Part shown: one piece after another, positions 9,702 through 18,898 of the stretch | Layout: each line of letters begins with the position of its first letter | How positions within the stretch are numbered: position 1 is the first letter of the stretch | Assembly: GCA_963800135.1 (NCBI GenBank) | Contig: CAWCZR010000003.1 | Span: forward strand, 372,001 to 436,000 | Direction of reading: 5' to 3' | DNA length: 64,000 nucleotides | Origin: DASPSM01 sp963800135 | GTDB lineage: Bacteria; Planctomycetota; Planctomycetia; Planctomycetales; Planctomycetaceae | Made by a program: the position numbers and the translations under genes | The notes under the pieces: model-generated | The model's input: only the letters and a program-made list of their open reading frames with translations | Told to the model about the DNA's origin: nothing | Database searches by the model: none

Positions 9702-11429
9702 ATGCCGATAATGCTGAATATCTCATCTGGGCAAGGAGGCGTCGATGTCGCACCCGCCGGGGCTGAGTCGAGCCCGCCCATAAGGTCATTCCTTGTGGCC
9801 CGAATTGCGTTGCCGCCGACTCCAGAGGCCGCCAATGGGGCGCCGCGCGAATTGCGCGGAGTCTGCGCCCTGGTTCTCGTGGTACTGATCGCGGGCTGTG
9901 CCTCTTTTCGACCCGGGTTGCCAGTCCCGCCGGAACTTACCCAAGACGGCCTGTCGGCGCGGGTCCTGATTCCCCCCGATCTCAACACCAACCCGACTGA
10001 AACTGTCGTCAAGCCGGACGCACAAAGCCAGGCGTCCGCGAACGCGCTGTTGCCTCCCGAACTGGGTGGCGCGCCAACGAGATTCACGCTTTCGGATGCC
10101 ATCGCCTTTGCCTTGCAGAACAGCCCGCGGCTGCGCTCGGCCCGCGCCGACATCCTCAGGGCGGAGGGCCAAGAGCGCGTCGCCTTTGCTCCCTTCTTGC
10201 CGCAAATCGATCTCCTGGGACAGTACGGCGTCGTCTCCTCCACCTTTTCTCCGGGCATACCCGGCAACGAGGGGTTCATTCTGCCGAACGGCACGGGGCC
10301 CCGCACCTACGCACAAACCGAGGTGGGGCTGGAATGGACCCTGTACGACTTCGGTCGGACCTGCGGCCACTACCTCCAGGCGGTCGCGCGCGAACGCATC
10401 ACGAAACTCCAACTCGCCCGCGCGAACCAGACCGTGGACTTCGACGTGGCCAACTCTTACCTGGGCGTGCTGCTGGCCCGCGCTTCCCGCCGAGTGCAAG
10501 AGGATGCCGTGCGCCGAGCGGAAGCGATCCTGGAAGATACGGTCGCGCGGCGCAAGCAAGGCGTCGCGCTCAAAGACGACGTGCTGCGTGCGGAAGTTCA
10601 ACTGTCCGAGAGCCGTGAGGCCCTCGTCGTGGCCCGCGAAGGGGAGTTCGATGCCGTCGCCCGCCTGAACAACGCGATGGGGCGCAACGCCGGCTGGCCG
10701 CTCGAGGTCGTGGACATGGAGTCGCAGCCGCCCTTGCCGGGTGCGCTCGCTGAGCTCCTCGATCTTGCTGCCGGACAGCGGCCGGAAGTCGCGGTGGCGC
10801 GGGAAGCAGTGGTGGCCGCCCAGGAGGGACGGCAAGCGGCCAAAGGGGAGTTCCTGCCCCGGATATTCGTCCGCGCGGCCGCGGGCCACACCGATGGAGA
10901 GAACGTGATTACCGGCTGGCAGGAGGGGGCCGGGCTGCACATCGACGCTCCGCTCTACGCCGGCGGACAGCACCGCGGCCAGCTGCGGCAGGCCGACGCC
11001 GAGATCGAGGCCGCGCTCGCGGACGCCCAGACCATCCTGGACGCCATCAGCCTGCAGGTGAACCTGGCGTACCGCGGCGTCGTGGCGAACCAAGAGCGAG
11101 TCGGGCTGGCTCGCCCCGCCGTCGAGCAGTCGGCCGAGGCGCTGCGGATCGTTCGCCGGCGGTATCGCGAGGGGACAGCGACGCCGACCGACGTGATCGA
11201 CGCCGAGACTGCCGCGACCCGGGCCGAGCAGCATTACGTCTCCGCGCGGATCGACTACCTGTCGTCACTGGCCCGGCTGACTTACGTGACGGGTGGCGAG
11301 TCGCAAAACCTGTCGCTGCCGCCGAACGGTCCAGGCCAGGACGGTGGGGTCGTGTCGTCTTTTGAAGTCTTCGAAACGGAGTCACCCAAAAACAAAGGGG
11401 CCGGTGCGATTGCCGCGCCCAGTCCCTAG
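9702..11429 (+). CDS. TolC-like outer-membrane efflux lipoprotein
   Basis: A 575-residue outer-membrane channel of the OEP/TolC family. After an N-terminal stretch comes a hydrophobic segment and a lipobox (LIAG-C, about residue 66). The two OEP repeats follow: first ALQNSPRLRSARADILRAEG, later AAGQRPEVAVAREAVVAAQE, ending in RYREGTATPTDVIDAET, the typical last helix. It would form the exit duct for the pump encoded convergently by the EmrA/EmrB-like genes. The start is doubtful: a strong Shine-Dalgarno (AAGGAGG, 9733-9739) with ATG at 9745 lies out of frame and would need a small indel near 9780 to enter the protein. Confidence 0.88.
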   Translation: MPIMLNISSGQGGVDVAPAGAESSPPIRSFLVARIALPPTPEAANGAPRELRGVCALVLVVLIAGCASFRPGLPVPPELTQDGLSARVLIPPDLNTNPTETVVKPDAQSQASANALLPPELGGAPTRFTLSDAIAFALQNSPRLRSARADILRAEGQERVAFAPFLPQIDLLGQYGVVSSTFSPGIPGNEGFILPNGTGPRTYAQTEVGLEWTLYDFGRTCGHYLQAVARERITKLQLARANQTVDFDVANSYLGVLLARASRRVQEDAVRRAEAILEDTVARRKQGVALKDDVLRAEVQLSESREALVVAREGEFDAVARLNNAMGRNAGWPLEVVDMESQPPLPGALAELLDLAAGQRPEVAVAREAVVAAQEGRQAAKGEFLPRIFVRAAAGHTDGENVITGWQEGAGLHIDAPLYAGGQHRGQLRQADAEIEAALADAQTILDAISLQVNLAYRGVVANQERVGLARPAVEQSAEALRIVRRRYREGTATPTDVIDAETAATRAEQHYVSARIDYLSSLARLTYVTGGESQNLSLPPNGPGQDGGVVSSFEVFETESPKNKGAGAIAAPSP

Positions 11430-11442
11430 TTGGTCCCTGGGC

Positions 11443-13003
11443 TCAGCCGGCGTCAAAAATGCTCGGCTCCTTGCGTCGGCTGATGAAACACGAGACGAGC
11501 AGCCCGGCCGCGCTCAGGTAAGCGCAGAACCGCAGGCCGCTGCGGTAGCCGATGACGTGGGCGTGCAGGTTGACCCACTCGTTCAGAACCGCCTCACTCT
11601 GCGCGACGGCCTCCGCTGGTGTGCTGCCGTGGCGAATCAGGTGGTCGCGGATGCCGGGCAGGTCGGCTTGAACCGGGCCTTGGCCCTGCACGATCGCGTC
11701 GCGGATGAAGTCCAGCCCCCACCACGCCCCCTGATCGATCAGGACGCCGGCCAGCAGGATGCCCACGGTGCCGCTAAAAGAGCGCATGAAGAACTTTATC
11801 GCGCCTGTGGCCCCGGCGATTGGCGGGGGTTGCCCTTGGAAGGTGAGCTGTGAGATCGGCGACATGCACATTCCGGCGAACACGCCCCACAGGCTGGAGA
11901 CCCCCATGACCCACTGCCAGGGCGTGTAAATGTCGATCCGTGCCAGCCAAAATCCCACGACAGTCATCCCGGCCAGGCCGATCCGATAGAGCCACACGAG
12001 CGCGCCTCGCTGCCACACGAAGCCGCCCAGGAACATCACCACCAGCACGATCTGGCCCATGGGCAGGATCACCCAGCCCGTCTTCCAGTGATCGTAACCA
12101 AGCGCCAAAAGGCAATCGGGCAACTGGATCGAGACTCCGTACAGCGCGGCGCACCAGAACGCCGACGCGAGCATCGTCAGCGCAACCGTCCGGTACGCGA
12201 ACCCGCCCAAGTGCAGGAACGGTTCGGATACGGCCAGCTCGCGCCAGATGAACAAGGCTGTGACGACCACGACGCCCGCAACGGCGGCGCAGATCGGCGT
12301 GCTCACACGCCAGCCCAGGTAATCGCCACGGTATAAGAGGAACAAGATCAGCGCGAAGAACACCAGGAACAGGCCCGCGCCGACGAAGTCGAAGCCATGT
12401 TCGGGCTGCTGGCTGGGCCGGTCGTCGGGGAAGAAGCACAGTCCCAGCCACAACAAGCGCTACTCCGCACACCCCGATTCCGAAGAACAGCGCCCGCCAC
12501 GACGGATTAAATGCGACGAGCGCGCCGGCCGATTCGACGACGACCTGACCGCCGTACACCAGGGTCAGCCAGGTGCAGTACGCAAAGCGACTGTGCCCCG
12601 GCATCAGCCGCTGAAACAGGATCAGTCCGGGGATCGCCAGAAACCCCCCGCAACTGCGTAGGACCCCGGTGACGCCAAACTCGATCGGCGTCCGCGCCAC
12701 CGATTCGCCCAGCGCGCCCACCGCCATACAAACGAGGCCGAGGAGGAACACCCAACGGGCCCCGAACACCTTCATGAGGTAAATGGCCGTGAACAGAGAG
12801 GCCAGGCTGGCGATCCCCTCCAGACCGGTCACCCACTGGATGTTGTAGCGGTCCAGCCCGAACGCCTGGGTGACGACGTCGCTCTCCAGAATGTAGCCTC
12901 GGGCATTGAGCGAGAAGACGAACCCGGCCACCAGGATCGTGGCGATGAGCGCGCCCCGATGGGTCCCGGTCGGCGTCGTCGATACGGCGGGCGCTGCGGA
13001 CAT
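11443..13003 (-). pseudogene. DHA2-type MFS drug efflux permease (EmrB-like), frameshifted
   Basis: The N-terminal frame (from ATG 13003) has the first six helices of a 14-helix MFS drug:H+ antiporter. The frame is lost near 12456-12470 (GVALVV / WLGLCFFPDD) and the second frame completes helices 7-14 to 11443. It would export hydrophobic drugs or metabolites using the proton gradient, with the membrane-fusion protein encoded 3 bp upstream (13007-14416) and the TolC-like channel. One indel separates the halves; the coding quality on both sides is high, so the lesion is recent or a sequencing error. Confidence 0.85.
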
Positions 13004-13006
13004 GAA

Positions 13007-14416
13007 TCAGTCCCCGCTCGGCTTGACCGTCGCCTCCAGTGCGCGCATCTCGTCGGCCGCCTGCTTGGCCCACTCCGGGTCGCCCGGCCCGTGTTCGATC
13101 GACACGGTCACCGACAGGCCCGCCCGCAGTTGCGGCCAGCGCTCGTCCTTCTCGACCAGGATCCGCACCGGCACGCGCTGCACGACGTAGGTGAACTCGC
13201 CCGACGACAGGTTCCGCGGCACCAGCGCGAAGTTCGCGCCGGTGGCCTTGTTGATCCACACCACCCGGCCGCGGAACGGCTCGCTGAAGGCGACGACGTC
13301 CAGCCGCGCCCGGTTGCCCGGCGCGACGCCCTCGAGCTTTGATTCTTCCAAATTGGCGGTGACGTAGGTCAGCTCAGGGTTGTAGATGCTGAGGACCGGC
13401 GTCCCCGCGGGCACATGATCCCCCAGATGCCGATACAAATGCACGATAACGCCGGAGAAGGGGGCGACGATCCGCGTGTAATGCAGATTGGTCTTCGCCA
13501 CGTCCAGCGCACGCCGCTCTTCGCCGACCCGCTGGTTGTTGACCTCGACCTGCCGCTCGGATTCCGTGATTTCCAGCCGCCGGGTCAGGGCGACCGACAC
13601 CGACCGCTCGGCCTTCTGCGCCTGGTGGGCGGCGGCAATCGCCGCCTGCCGGGCGGCCTCCACCTTCTTGGTTCCCGCTAACGCCCGCCCAAGCCGGGCT
13701 TCCGACGCCTTCACGTCAGCGCGGGTGGTTTGGTACGTCCGGGTCGCCACCTGGGACTCCCGTTGCGTGGCGGCCTCGTTCGCGAAGAGCGCGGCATAAC
13801 GGGTTTGATCCTTTTCCGCGAGGTCGAGCCGGGCACGGGCAGCCTCCAGGTCTGACCGCGCCTCGTGAATGCCCTTCTCCACATCCTCGATGGTGAACTG
13901 CAGCGTCTTTTCTTCCTGGGACTGCTCGGCCTTCGCGGCGTCCAGCGCCCGCTCGGCGACTTCGATCTCTCGCGGCACTTGGGCCTGCAGCCGCTCCAAC
14001 GACGTTTTCGCCGCGGCCAATTGTGCTTGAGCGACGCCCAGCTTCGCCTCGAGCAGCGCGACCTGTTCGCGGTACGGCACCGGGTCGATCTCAGCCAACA
14101 GCTGGCCCGCGGCAACCGTGTCGTATTCCTGAACCTGATAGCGGACGAGGTGGCCGGAAACCTCCTGCGGGGCGATGTTAACGACGTGCGTTTCGACGAA
14201 GGCGTCGTCCGTGATCGAATGGGTGAACCGATAAACCACCCACCACACGGTCAATGGCGTCACCACCAGCAGGATCAGGCCGGACACCACCGCGAGGCGC
14301 AGCCAGCGGTCGCTCCGGATCCGGGAAACGAACTCGGACCAACTCACTCGGGCCCGCGCTGACAGGGGATCGGCTGGCCGGGGATCAGAAGGAATCTGCG
14401 AATCGGGTCGACTCAT
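13007..14416 (-). CDS. HlyD/EmrA-type membrane fusion protein
   Basis: A periplasmic adaptor with one N-terminal membrane helix (LAVVSGLILLVVTPLTVWWV), a biotinyl-lipoyl half motif (VSGHLVRYQVQEYDTVAAGQ), a long coiled coil (about residues 100-290) rich in Glu, Ala and Arg, the second half motif (IVAPFSGVIVHLYRHLGDHV) and a beta-barrel domain. Adaptors of this shape bridge an MFS pump and TolC. ATG 14416 is preferred to 14440 because MSRPDSQ fits a cytoplasmic tail before the helix. The MFS gene starts 3 bp downstream, so the two form an operon. Confidence 0.9.
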   Translation of the reverse strand: MSRPDSQIPSDPRPADPLSARARVSWSEFVSRIRSDRWLRLAVVSGLILLVVTPLTVWWVVYRFTHSITDDAFVETHVVNIAPQEVSGHLVRYQVQEYDTVAAGQLLAEIDPVPYREQVALLEAKLGVAQAQLAAAKTSLERLQAQVPREIEVAERALDAAKAEQSQEEKTLQFTIEDVEKGIHEARSDLEAARARLDLAEKDQTRYAALFANEAATQRESQVATRTYQTTRADVKASEARLGRALAGTKKVEAARQAAIAAAHQAQKAERSVSVALTRRLEITESERQVEVNNQRVGEERRALDVAKTNLHYTRIVAPFSGVIVHLYRHLGDHVPAGTPVLSIYNPELTYVTANLEESKLEGVAPGNRARLDVVAFSEPFRGRVVWINKATGANFALVPRNLSSGEFTYVVQRVPVRILVEKDERWPQLRAGLSVTVSIEHGPGDPEWAKQAADEMRALEATVKPSGD

Positions 14417-14756
14417 GTGATGAAGGTTCGCCAGCGCCAACGGACAGCGGCATTGTCACCACTTTCTTTCTAATCCCTTGGATGCAAGAGAGCGATGCTA
14501 ACCTGGAATCCGTTCACTTCCGCGACGGTCTGAGTGCTGAAGAACCTGAGAGCGAGGAGGACCATCACGGCCCGTCAAAGGCGCTGGATCGAAACTGAAG
14601 CGTGGTTACTCTCAGCGAGCACGATGCCCAGCCGCCAAATGGGTACGCCGCGCCCGAACTCGCGCGTTGCCGTGACGATGTTGGACCGGAAAACGAACCT
14701 CTCTCGGCGCTCAAAGAATGCTGGGGCACGAGAATTCCCGCGCCGGAGTTCGTTCC
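14417..14756. other. Intergenic, no gene seen
   Basis: This 340-bp gap lies upstream of the efflux operon. Frames reading through it lack domains. I see no repeat or clear promoter. Confidence 0.4.
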
Positions 14757-15077
14757 TCAGCGATTCACAGCAGCCTCCGCGGCACAGAGCGCGCCGCACG
14801 ACTCGACCGCGGAAGCGTCGGCTTGGCGAAAGCCCTCTCGAGCCGTGGCCGCGGCGACCCCGGCGTTGACGGCGGACACGATTTCCACCAAGGCGTTGAG
14901 CACATCGTCCGAAATGCCGGCCGCTTGTGCCTTCTCGATTCGGCCCCGCGTGCAGACCTGGCACCCCCGGGTCATGGTCACGGCGAGACCGACGAGGTGC
15001 TTCTCGCGATCGGAGAGCAGCGTTGTGTCGTGCGCTCGACTGAGATATTCCAGAACCACTTTGCCTTCGTAACCCAT
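14757..15077 (-). CDS. Carboxymuconolactone decarboxylase / AhpD-like protein
   Basis: A 106-residue all-helical protein of the CMD/AhpD family. The family helix with the redox pair is present: LVGLAVTMTRGCQVCTRGRI, a CxxC with a partner acidic/His region shifted. Such proteins act as alkylhydroperoxidases or decarboxylases. The ATG at 15077 is chosen because GGAGAAGGA lies just upstream; a longer frame to 15158 adds an unlikely N-terminus. The C-terminal 30 residues contain two extra cysteines. It is a single gene between the efflux operon and the FAD monooxygenase. Confidence 0.8.
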   Translation of the reverse strand: MGYEGKVVLEYLSRAHDTTLLSDREKHLVGLAVTMTRGCQVCTRGRIEKAQAAGISDDVLNALVEIVSAVNAGVAAATAREGFRQADASAVESCGALCAAEAAVNR

Positions 15078-15356
15078 TGTTTCGTCCTTCTCCAAGGTTG
15101 ACGGTTCGGTCTCGACGCCGCAATTTCGGGGGAGCTTCAATGATAACCAGAAAGCCACACGTTTTTCGGCAGACGGTTCTTTGTGCCGGAGACTCGTGCG
15201 TTTTCTTGAAATGCGCTCGTAGGCGGCCTTTTCCGGACCTACGCCCCCGCGGACTGTGACTATCGATCGGGCAATCCCAACGCCGAGTTGCGGTGACCGA
15301 CTTAGACGATGGACGCTCTGTAATCCGCGACCGAAGAAGCCAGCGGGTGCGCAAGA

Positions 15357-16568
15357 TCAGACGGTCAGGTTGACGGGAACGACGCCATGCTGGAAAGCGC
15401 GCAGCCGCTTTCCAAGGAGAGTCCGCAAAAGGCCCGTGCGTACGAGAAGTGGGAGCAGTCGGATCGCCAGGCGGCCGGTCCAGCGCGGCTCCAAGAACAG
15501 CTTCGCCTGCCTGTCCTGGTGCTCCTGCAACGCTACGATTTCGGGCAACCGTTCCTGAGCCACGCGCTGTGCGGCTGAATCGATCGCTGCTTGGCCTGCG
15601 TCGCTCGCCAGCACCGGACAAAGGTGGTTTGCGGCGACGAGGGCATCGCGTAGCGCGACGTTGAGGCCCTGACCGCCAATGGGCGACATCGGGTGCGCCG
15701 CATCGCCCAGGAGCAACAGGCCCGGTTTTGTCCACGAAATCAGCCGTCCGACCAGGACATCAAGCAGCACGGTCCTGCTGACAGCCTCGGCGTGCGCTCG
15801 CAGGTGGGCGGCGAGATCCGGCGCCAGTCGCAGGAGGATTTCGTCGGCCCACGCCTCCGCCCCTTGTGCCCGTAGCTGTGGGAAGGTCCCCTTGGCAATC
15901 GTGAAACCAGTCTGTAGCTGACCGTCGCTCGAAGGAATTCCTCCCGAAATGTAACCCGGTCCCAATTCCAGCCGCACGGTTGCACGATCGGGCCAGAACT
16001 CTGGAAATGGCACCTTGAACCAAACCACGTCGAAGTTCTGCCGCACCTCGAGTTCGGTGAACCCGCCTGCCTTCCGCGTAATCGAATGCCGTCCGTCAGT
16101 GCCGACGATCAGGTCGGCATGATAAACGCGCGTGCCGGTCGACGTGTCGGCTCGGACGCCCACCACCCGATCATCCTCATAAAGCAACTCGCGAGCGCTG
16201 ACCCCCATTTCGAGTCGAAAATTGGAGGCGCGACGACACTCCGCTGATAGCATCTCAAGAAGCGCTGGTTGCGACACGAATCGGGCGGCAAAGCCCAACT
16301 GCTCGGTGTTGATCCTGGCGCGCAGTCGTCCCCCGCGGTGAAGCTCGATAAAACTCACGCTGACCTGAGGCAGCTGGGCCAGCTTCTCACCAACTCCCAT
16401 CTGCACGAGCGCATTGATGCCGCTGGCTTGTAATCCTTCCCCCCGGAAGGCCCGCGCAAAGTCGCGGTGCTTTTCCAACAACGTCACGGCCACTCCGCGA
16501 CGGGCGAGCAGATAAGCAAGTGCTGCCCCGGCTGGCCCTGCGCCGACGATCAGTACGCTCCGGGCCAT
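15357..16568 (-). CDS. FAD-dependent monooxygenase (PHBH-like)
   Basis: A 403-residue flavoprotein of the p-hydroxybenzoate hydroxylase fold. Motifs in order: GAGPAGAALAYLLARRG (GxGxxG, FAD ADP moiety), an acidic end of strand 2 (LLEKHRD), the middle DG motif (LIVGTDGRHSITRK), and GDAAHPMSPIGGQGLN, the GD motif that binds the FAD ribityl chain. It would hydroxylate an aromatic or polycyclic compound with NAD(P)H and O2. The C-terminus carries a hydrophobic-basic tail. Substrate unknown; no pathway genes surround it. Confidence 0.88.
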   Translation of the reverse strand: MARSVLIVGAGPAGAALAYLLARRGVAVTLLEKHRDFARAFRGEGLQASGINALVQMGVGEKLAQLPQVSVSFIELHRGGRLRARINTEQLGFAARFVSQPALLEMLSAECRRASNFRLEMGVSARELLYEDDRVVGVRADTSTGTRVYHADLIVGTDGRHSITRKAGGFTELEVRQNFDVVWFKVPFPEFWPDRATVRLELGPGYISGGIPSSDGQLQTGFTIAKGTFPQLRAQGAEAWADEILLRLAPDLAAHLRAHAEAVSRTVLLDVLVGRLISWTKPGLLLLGDAAHPMSPIGGQGLNVALRDALVAANHLCPVLASDAGQAAIDSAAQRVAQERLPEIVALQEHQDRQAKLFLEPRWTGRLAIRLLPLLVRTGLLRTLLGKRLRAFQHGVVPVNLTV

Positions 16569-16709
16569 CGTCCGAGTTGCCTTTCCGGATCAGATTGCGG
16601 CCTGGAAACGACCGTGAGCGGCGAGGGGTGTTCCAGGATAAGTCCGAGCTTGAGCTTGCGCCGCCTTTAAGGGGTGTGCGTAATCGGGCGCGGCCCCTGA
16701 ATGCGCGCG

Positions 16710-17891
16710 TTATTGCGCCGAACCGGCCGTGCCGCTCGACGGTGTGCTTTTCGTTTCCGCGATCGGGTACCCCCGCCAGACGTATTCCAGAGCTTCCGGC
16801 AAGGTTTGTTGTTTCACGCCCCCGTCGCAGTGCCTGGCGTTTCGGGCGAACACGAATTGATAGTGATAGCCCTTGTCCGCCAGCACCTTGGCCATGTTCT
16901 CGTTGGCGAGCACCCAATCGTGCATGTTGTCGCGCATCACATTCGGGTTGAAGAGGTCTTTGTCGCCAACTTCCATCCAGATTCGCAGTGGCTTGACCGG
17001 GCTGTTGGGGACCAGGCGTTCGTGCAACTCCCACGCGCCGTGCGGCGTCTCGGCACTGTGCGGCCATTGCTGGTTCACAAAGGTGCCCGAATAGGTCAGC
17101 ACGCGGTGGTACAGTTCCGGGTGATACCAGGCCATGATGATGGCGCACGAACCGCCCGAACTGCAGCCCATCGTCGATCGGCCCTCCGGATCCTTCGTCA
17201 GTTTCACGTTGCATTGTGATTCGACGAGCGGCAGCACCTCTTTCTCGACGAATTCCGCATAAAGGCCGGACATGGTGTCGTATTCCAGTCCGCGCTGACT
17301 GCCTTGCGCGTCGCCGCTCCCATTGCCGATCGAGATGGCGATCATCGCCGGCACCTTATGCTGGGCGATGAGATTATCCAGAGCCGTAAACAGCAGCCGA
17401 TCGGGCCCGTCCGCTCCGACGATAAACGGCGCGGCCGTGCCGGGCACGTACTGCTTGGGGACGTAAACGGCGACGCGTCGCGTGTAAGGAGCAGGGTGGC
17501 TCGTGGTCACCACCAGGTTGGTGGGGTCCGCGGGGTCGACCGTTCCCGACGTGTTCGGCTCGCGGGCGATGCCGGGATAGATCTTGCTGTCGGCCGATTT
17601 CATGGTTAGCTCGTGCACTGTGCCCTTCGGCACACCTTCTTGCGCCGTCATTTCCGGGGCGCGCTTGTGCGTCGGACCAATGATGAAGTTTCCGTCGGCA
17701 TCGGCCGGCGGAATCGAGCCGTCCGGCAACTCTTTGGCTTGGACATAGCCCGGCGTGTTCGGCTCGCGGGCAGGGGGTGCCGGACGCGCCTTGCGCGGCT
17801 GTGTCCGCTGCGCAACGACGGCCCTCTCGAGATTGAGGCTCGCCAGCAGACTGATCGAGAACGCAACGGTCAATAGTCTTCTTGTGTGCAC
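16710..17891 (-). CDS. Secreted esterase (enterochelin-esterase / D-like fold)
   Basis: An alpha/beta hydrolase of the Fes/putative esterase family. The start is taken as GTG 17891, which has AAGGA seven bases upstream and begins a signal peptide (HTRRLLTVAFSISLLASLNL). The nucleophile elbow is MGCSSGGS; the late HCDGG word can supply the catalytic His, and an Asp lies in MEVGDKDLF. Two short Pro/Gly-rich segments precede the domain, with 'REPNTPGY' and 'REPNTSGT' repeated. It is probably a periplasmic esterase. A longer frame begins at 18080 but lacks a ribosome binding site. Confidence 0.8.
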   Translation of the reverse strand: MHTRRLLTVAFSISLLASLNLERAVVAQRTQPRKARPAPPAREPNTPGYVQAKELPDGSIPPADADGNFIIGPTHKRAPEMTAQEGVPKGTVHELTMKSADSKIYPGIAREPNTSGTVDPADPTNLVVTTSHPAPYTRRVAVYVPKQYVPGTAAPFIVGADGPDRLLFTALDNLIAQHKVPAMIAISIGNGSGDAQGSQRGLEYDTMSGLYAEFVEKEVLPLVESQCNVKLTKDPEGRSTMGCSSGGSCAIIMAWYHPELYHRVLTYSGTFVNQQWPHSAETPHGAWELHERLVPNSPVKPLRIWMEVGDKDLFNPNVMRDNMHDWVLANENMAKVLADKGYHYQFVFARNARHCDGGVKQQTLPEALEYVWRGYPIAETKSTPSSGTAGSAQ

Positions 17892-18176
17892 TGAGGATTC
17901 CTTCTGGTCGCAGAAATGCCCATTCCCGCCAGCATCGATACCTGTCGCAGCGCGAGGGTTCATCCGGTTGGACGCGATCAACCCATGATTCCAAATCCTC
18001 TTCGAATCCGCCATGAAACGACCCACAAGTGACGCAGTGAGAGGCCCCGCGGAGCAGAAGTCGCGAGAATACAATCGCACAAATTGACGAGCTCGCGGGT
18101 CCAGACGTATCGTTCGTGCGGACTTGTTCGCTGACGGTGCAGCGCTGGTTCTGTCTGGTATCCCAGGAAACGAAGC

Positions 18177-18623
18177 ATGATCTCACGAGCAGAATTGACC
18201 TCGCGAATGCTGGAGGCCCAGCGCACCAAAAAACTAACCTTGGAGTCTCTGGCCAAGGCGATCAAGCGACATCCGGTTTGGACGGCGGCCGCGTTGTACG
18301 GCCAGGCCACTTGCTCCGCTGAAGAAGCCCGCACCTTGCTCGCGCTGTTGGGCCTGGACGACGAATTCGCCCCGGTGCTGCAAGAACCGCCCTTCAAAGG
18401 GTCGCTCGATCAACAAGTCCCCGTCGATCCACTCATTTACCGCTTCCACGAGATCACGCAGGTTTATGGCACGGCGATGAAAGCCGTGATCCACGAAATG
18501 TTCGGCGATGGCATCATGAGCGCCATCGATTTCGAGATCGACATTCAGAAGCAGTCCGATCCCAAAGGAGATCGGGTCGTCGTCACCTACAACGGCAAGT
18601 TTCTTCCGTACCGAAAGTGGTGA
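18177..18623 (+). CDS. cynS: Cyanate hydratase (cyanase)
   Basis: A 148-residue protein of normal cyanase length. It catalyses bicarbonate-dependent breakdown of cyanate to ammonia and CO2. The N-terminal helical (POU-like) domain carries LESLAKAIKRHPVWTAAALY; the C-terminal catalytic domain is highly conserved and has the active-site Arg and Glu in YRFHEITQVYG and the Ser in GDGIMSAIDF. AGGAAA precedes ATG 18177. No carbonic anhydrase or cyanate transporter gene is adjacent, and the flanking genes point elsewhere, so it seems to be a solitary gene for detoxification or nitrogen supply. Confidence 0.95.
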   Translation: MISRAELTSRMLEAQRTKKLTLESLAKAIKRHPVWTAAALYGQATCSAEEARTLLALLGLDDEFAPVLQEPPFKGSLDQQVPVDPLIYRFHEITQVYGTAMKAVIHEMFGDGIMSAIDFEIDIQKQSDPKGDRVVVTYNGKFLPYRKW

Positions 18624-18898
18624 AGAGAGAGGTTTGGCGTTCGCCGCCCGGGGCTGCTAAATACGGAGACGTGCCGTCTCTGCCCACTTCAATACGTGCG
18701 CGTGGTCGCTGCCTTCGATCGGAGCCGGACTGGAAAACGCGCGCGCCTCGCGAGTACGCTGAATAACCGCGAGCCGCCTTGATAACTGGCGGTTTGCCGC
18801 GATCACGCCAGGAATCGACGCTCCACTGCTCCTCGCCTCGTGCCCCTTTTCGCAAAGCCGCGATCGATGGCGACCGGATCAACAAGAAGGCCGTCGCC

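Noticed and set aside
9786..11234. 482-codon minus-strand open frame
   Set aside because: It is fully antisense to the intact TolC-like gene, which has clear family motifs.
14575..15735. 386-codon minus-strand open frame
   Set aside because: It overlaps the AhpD-like gene in another frame and the 3' end of the monooxygenase; the translation is Arg-rich with no domain.
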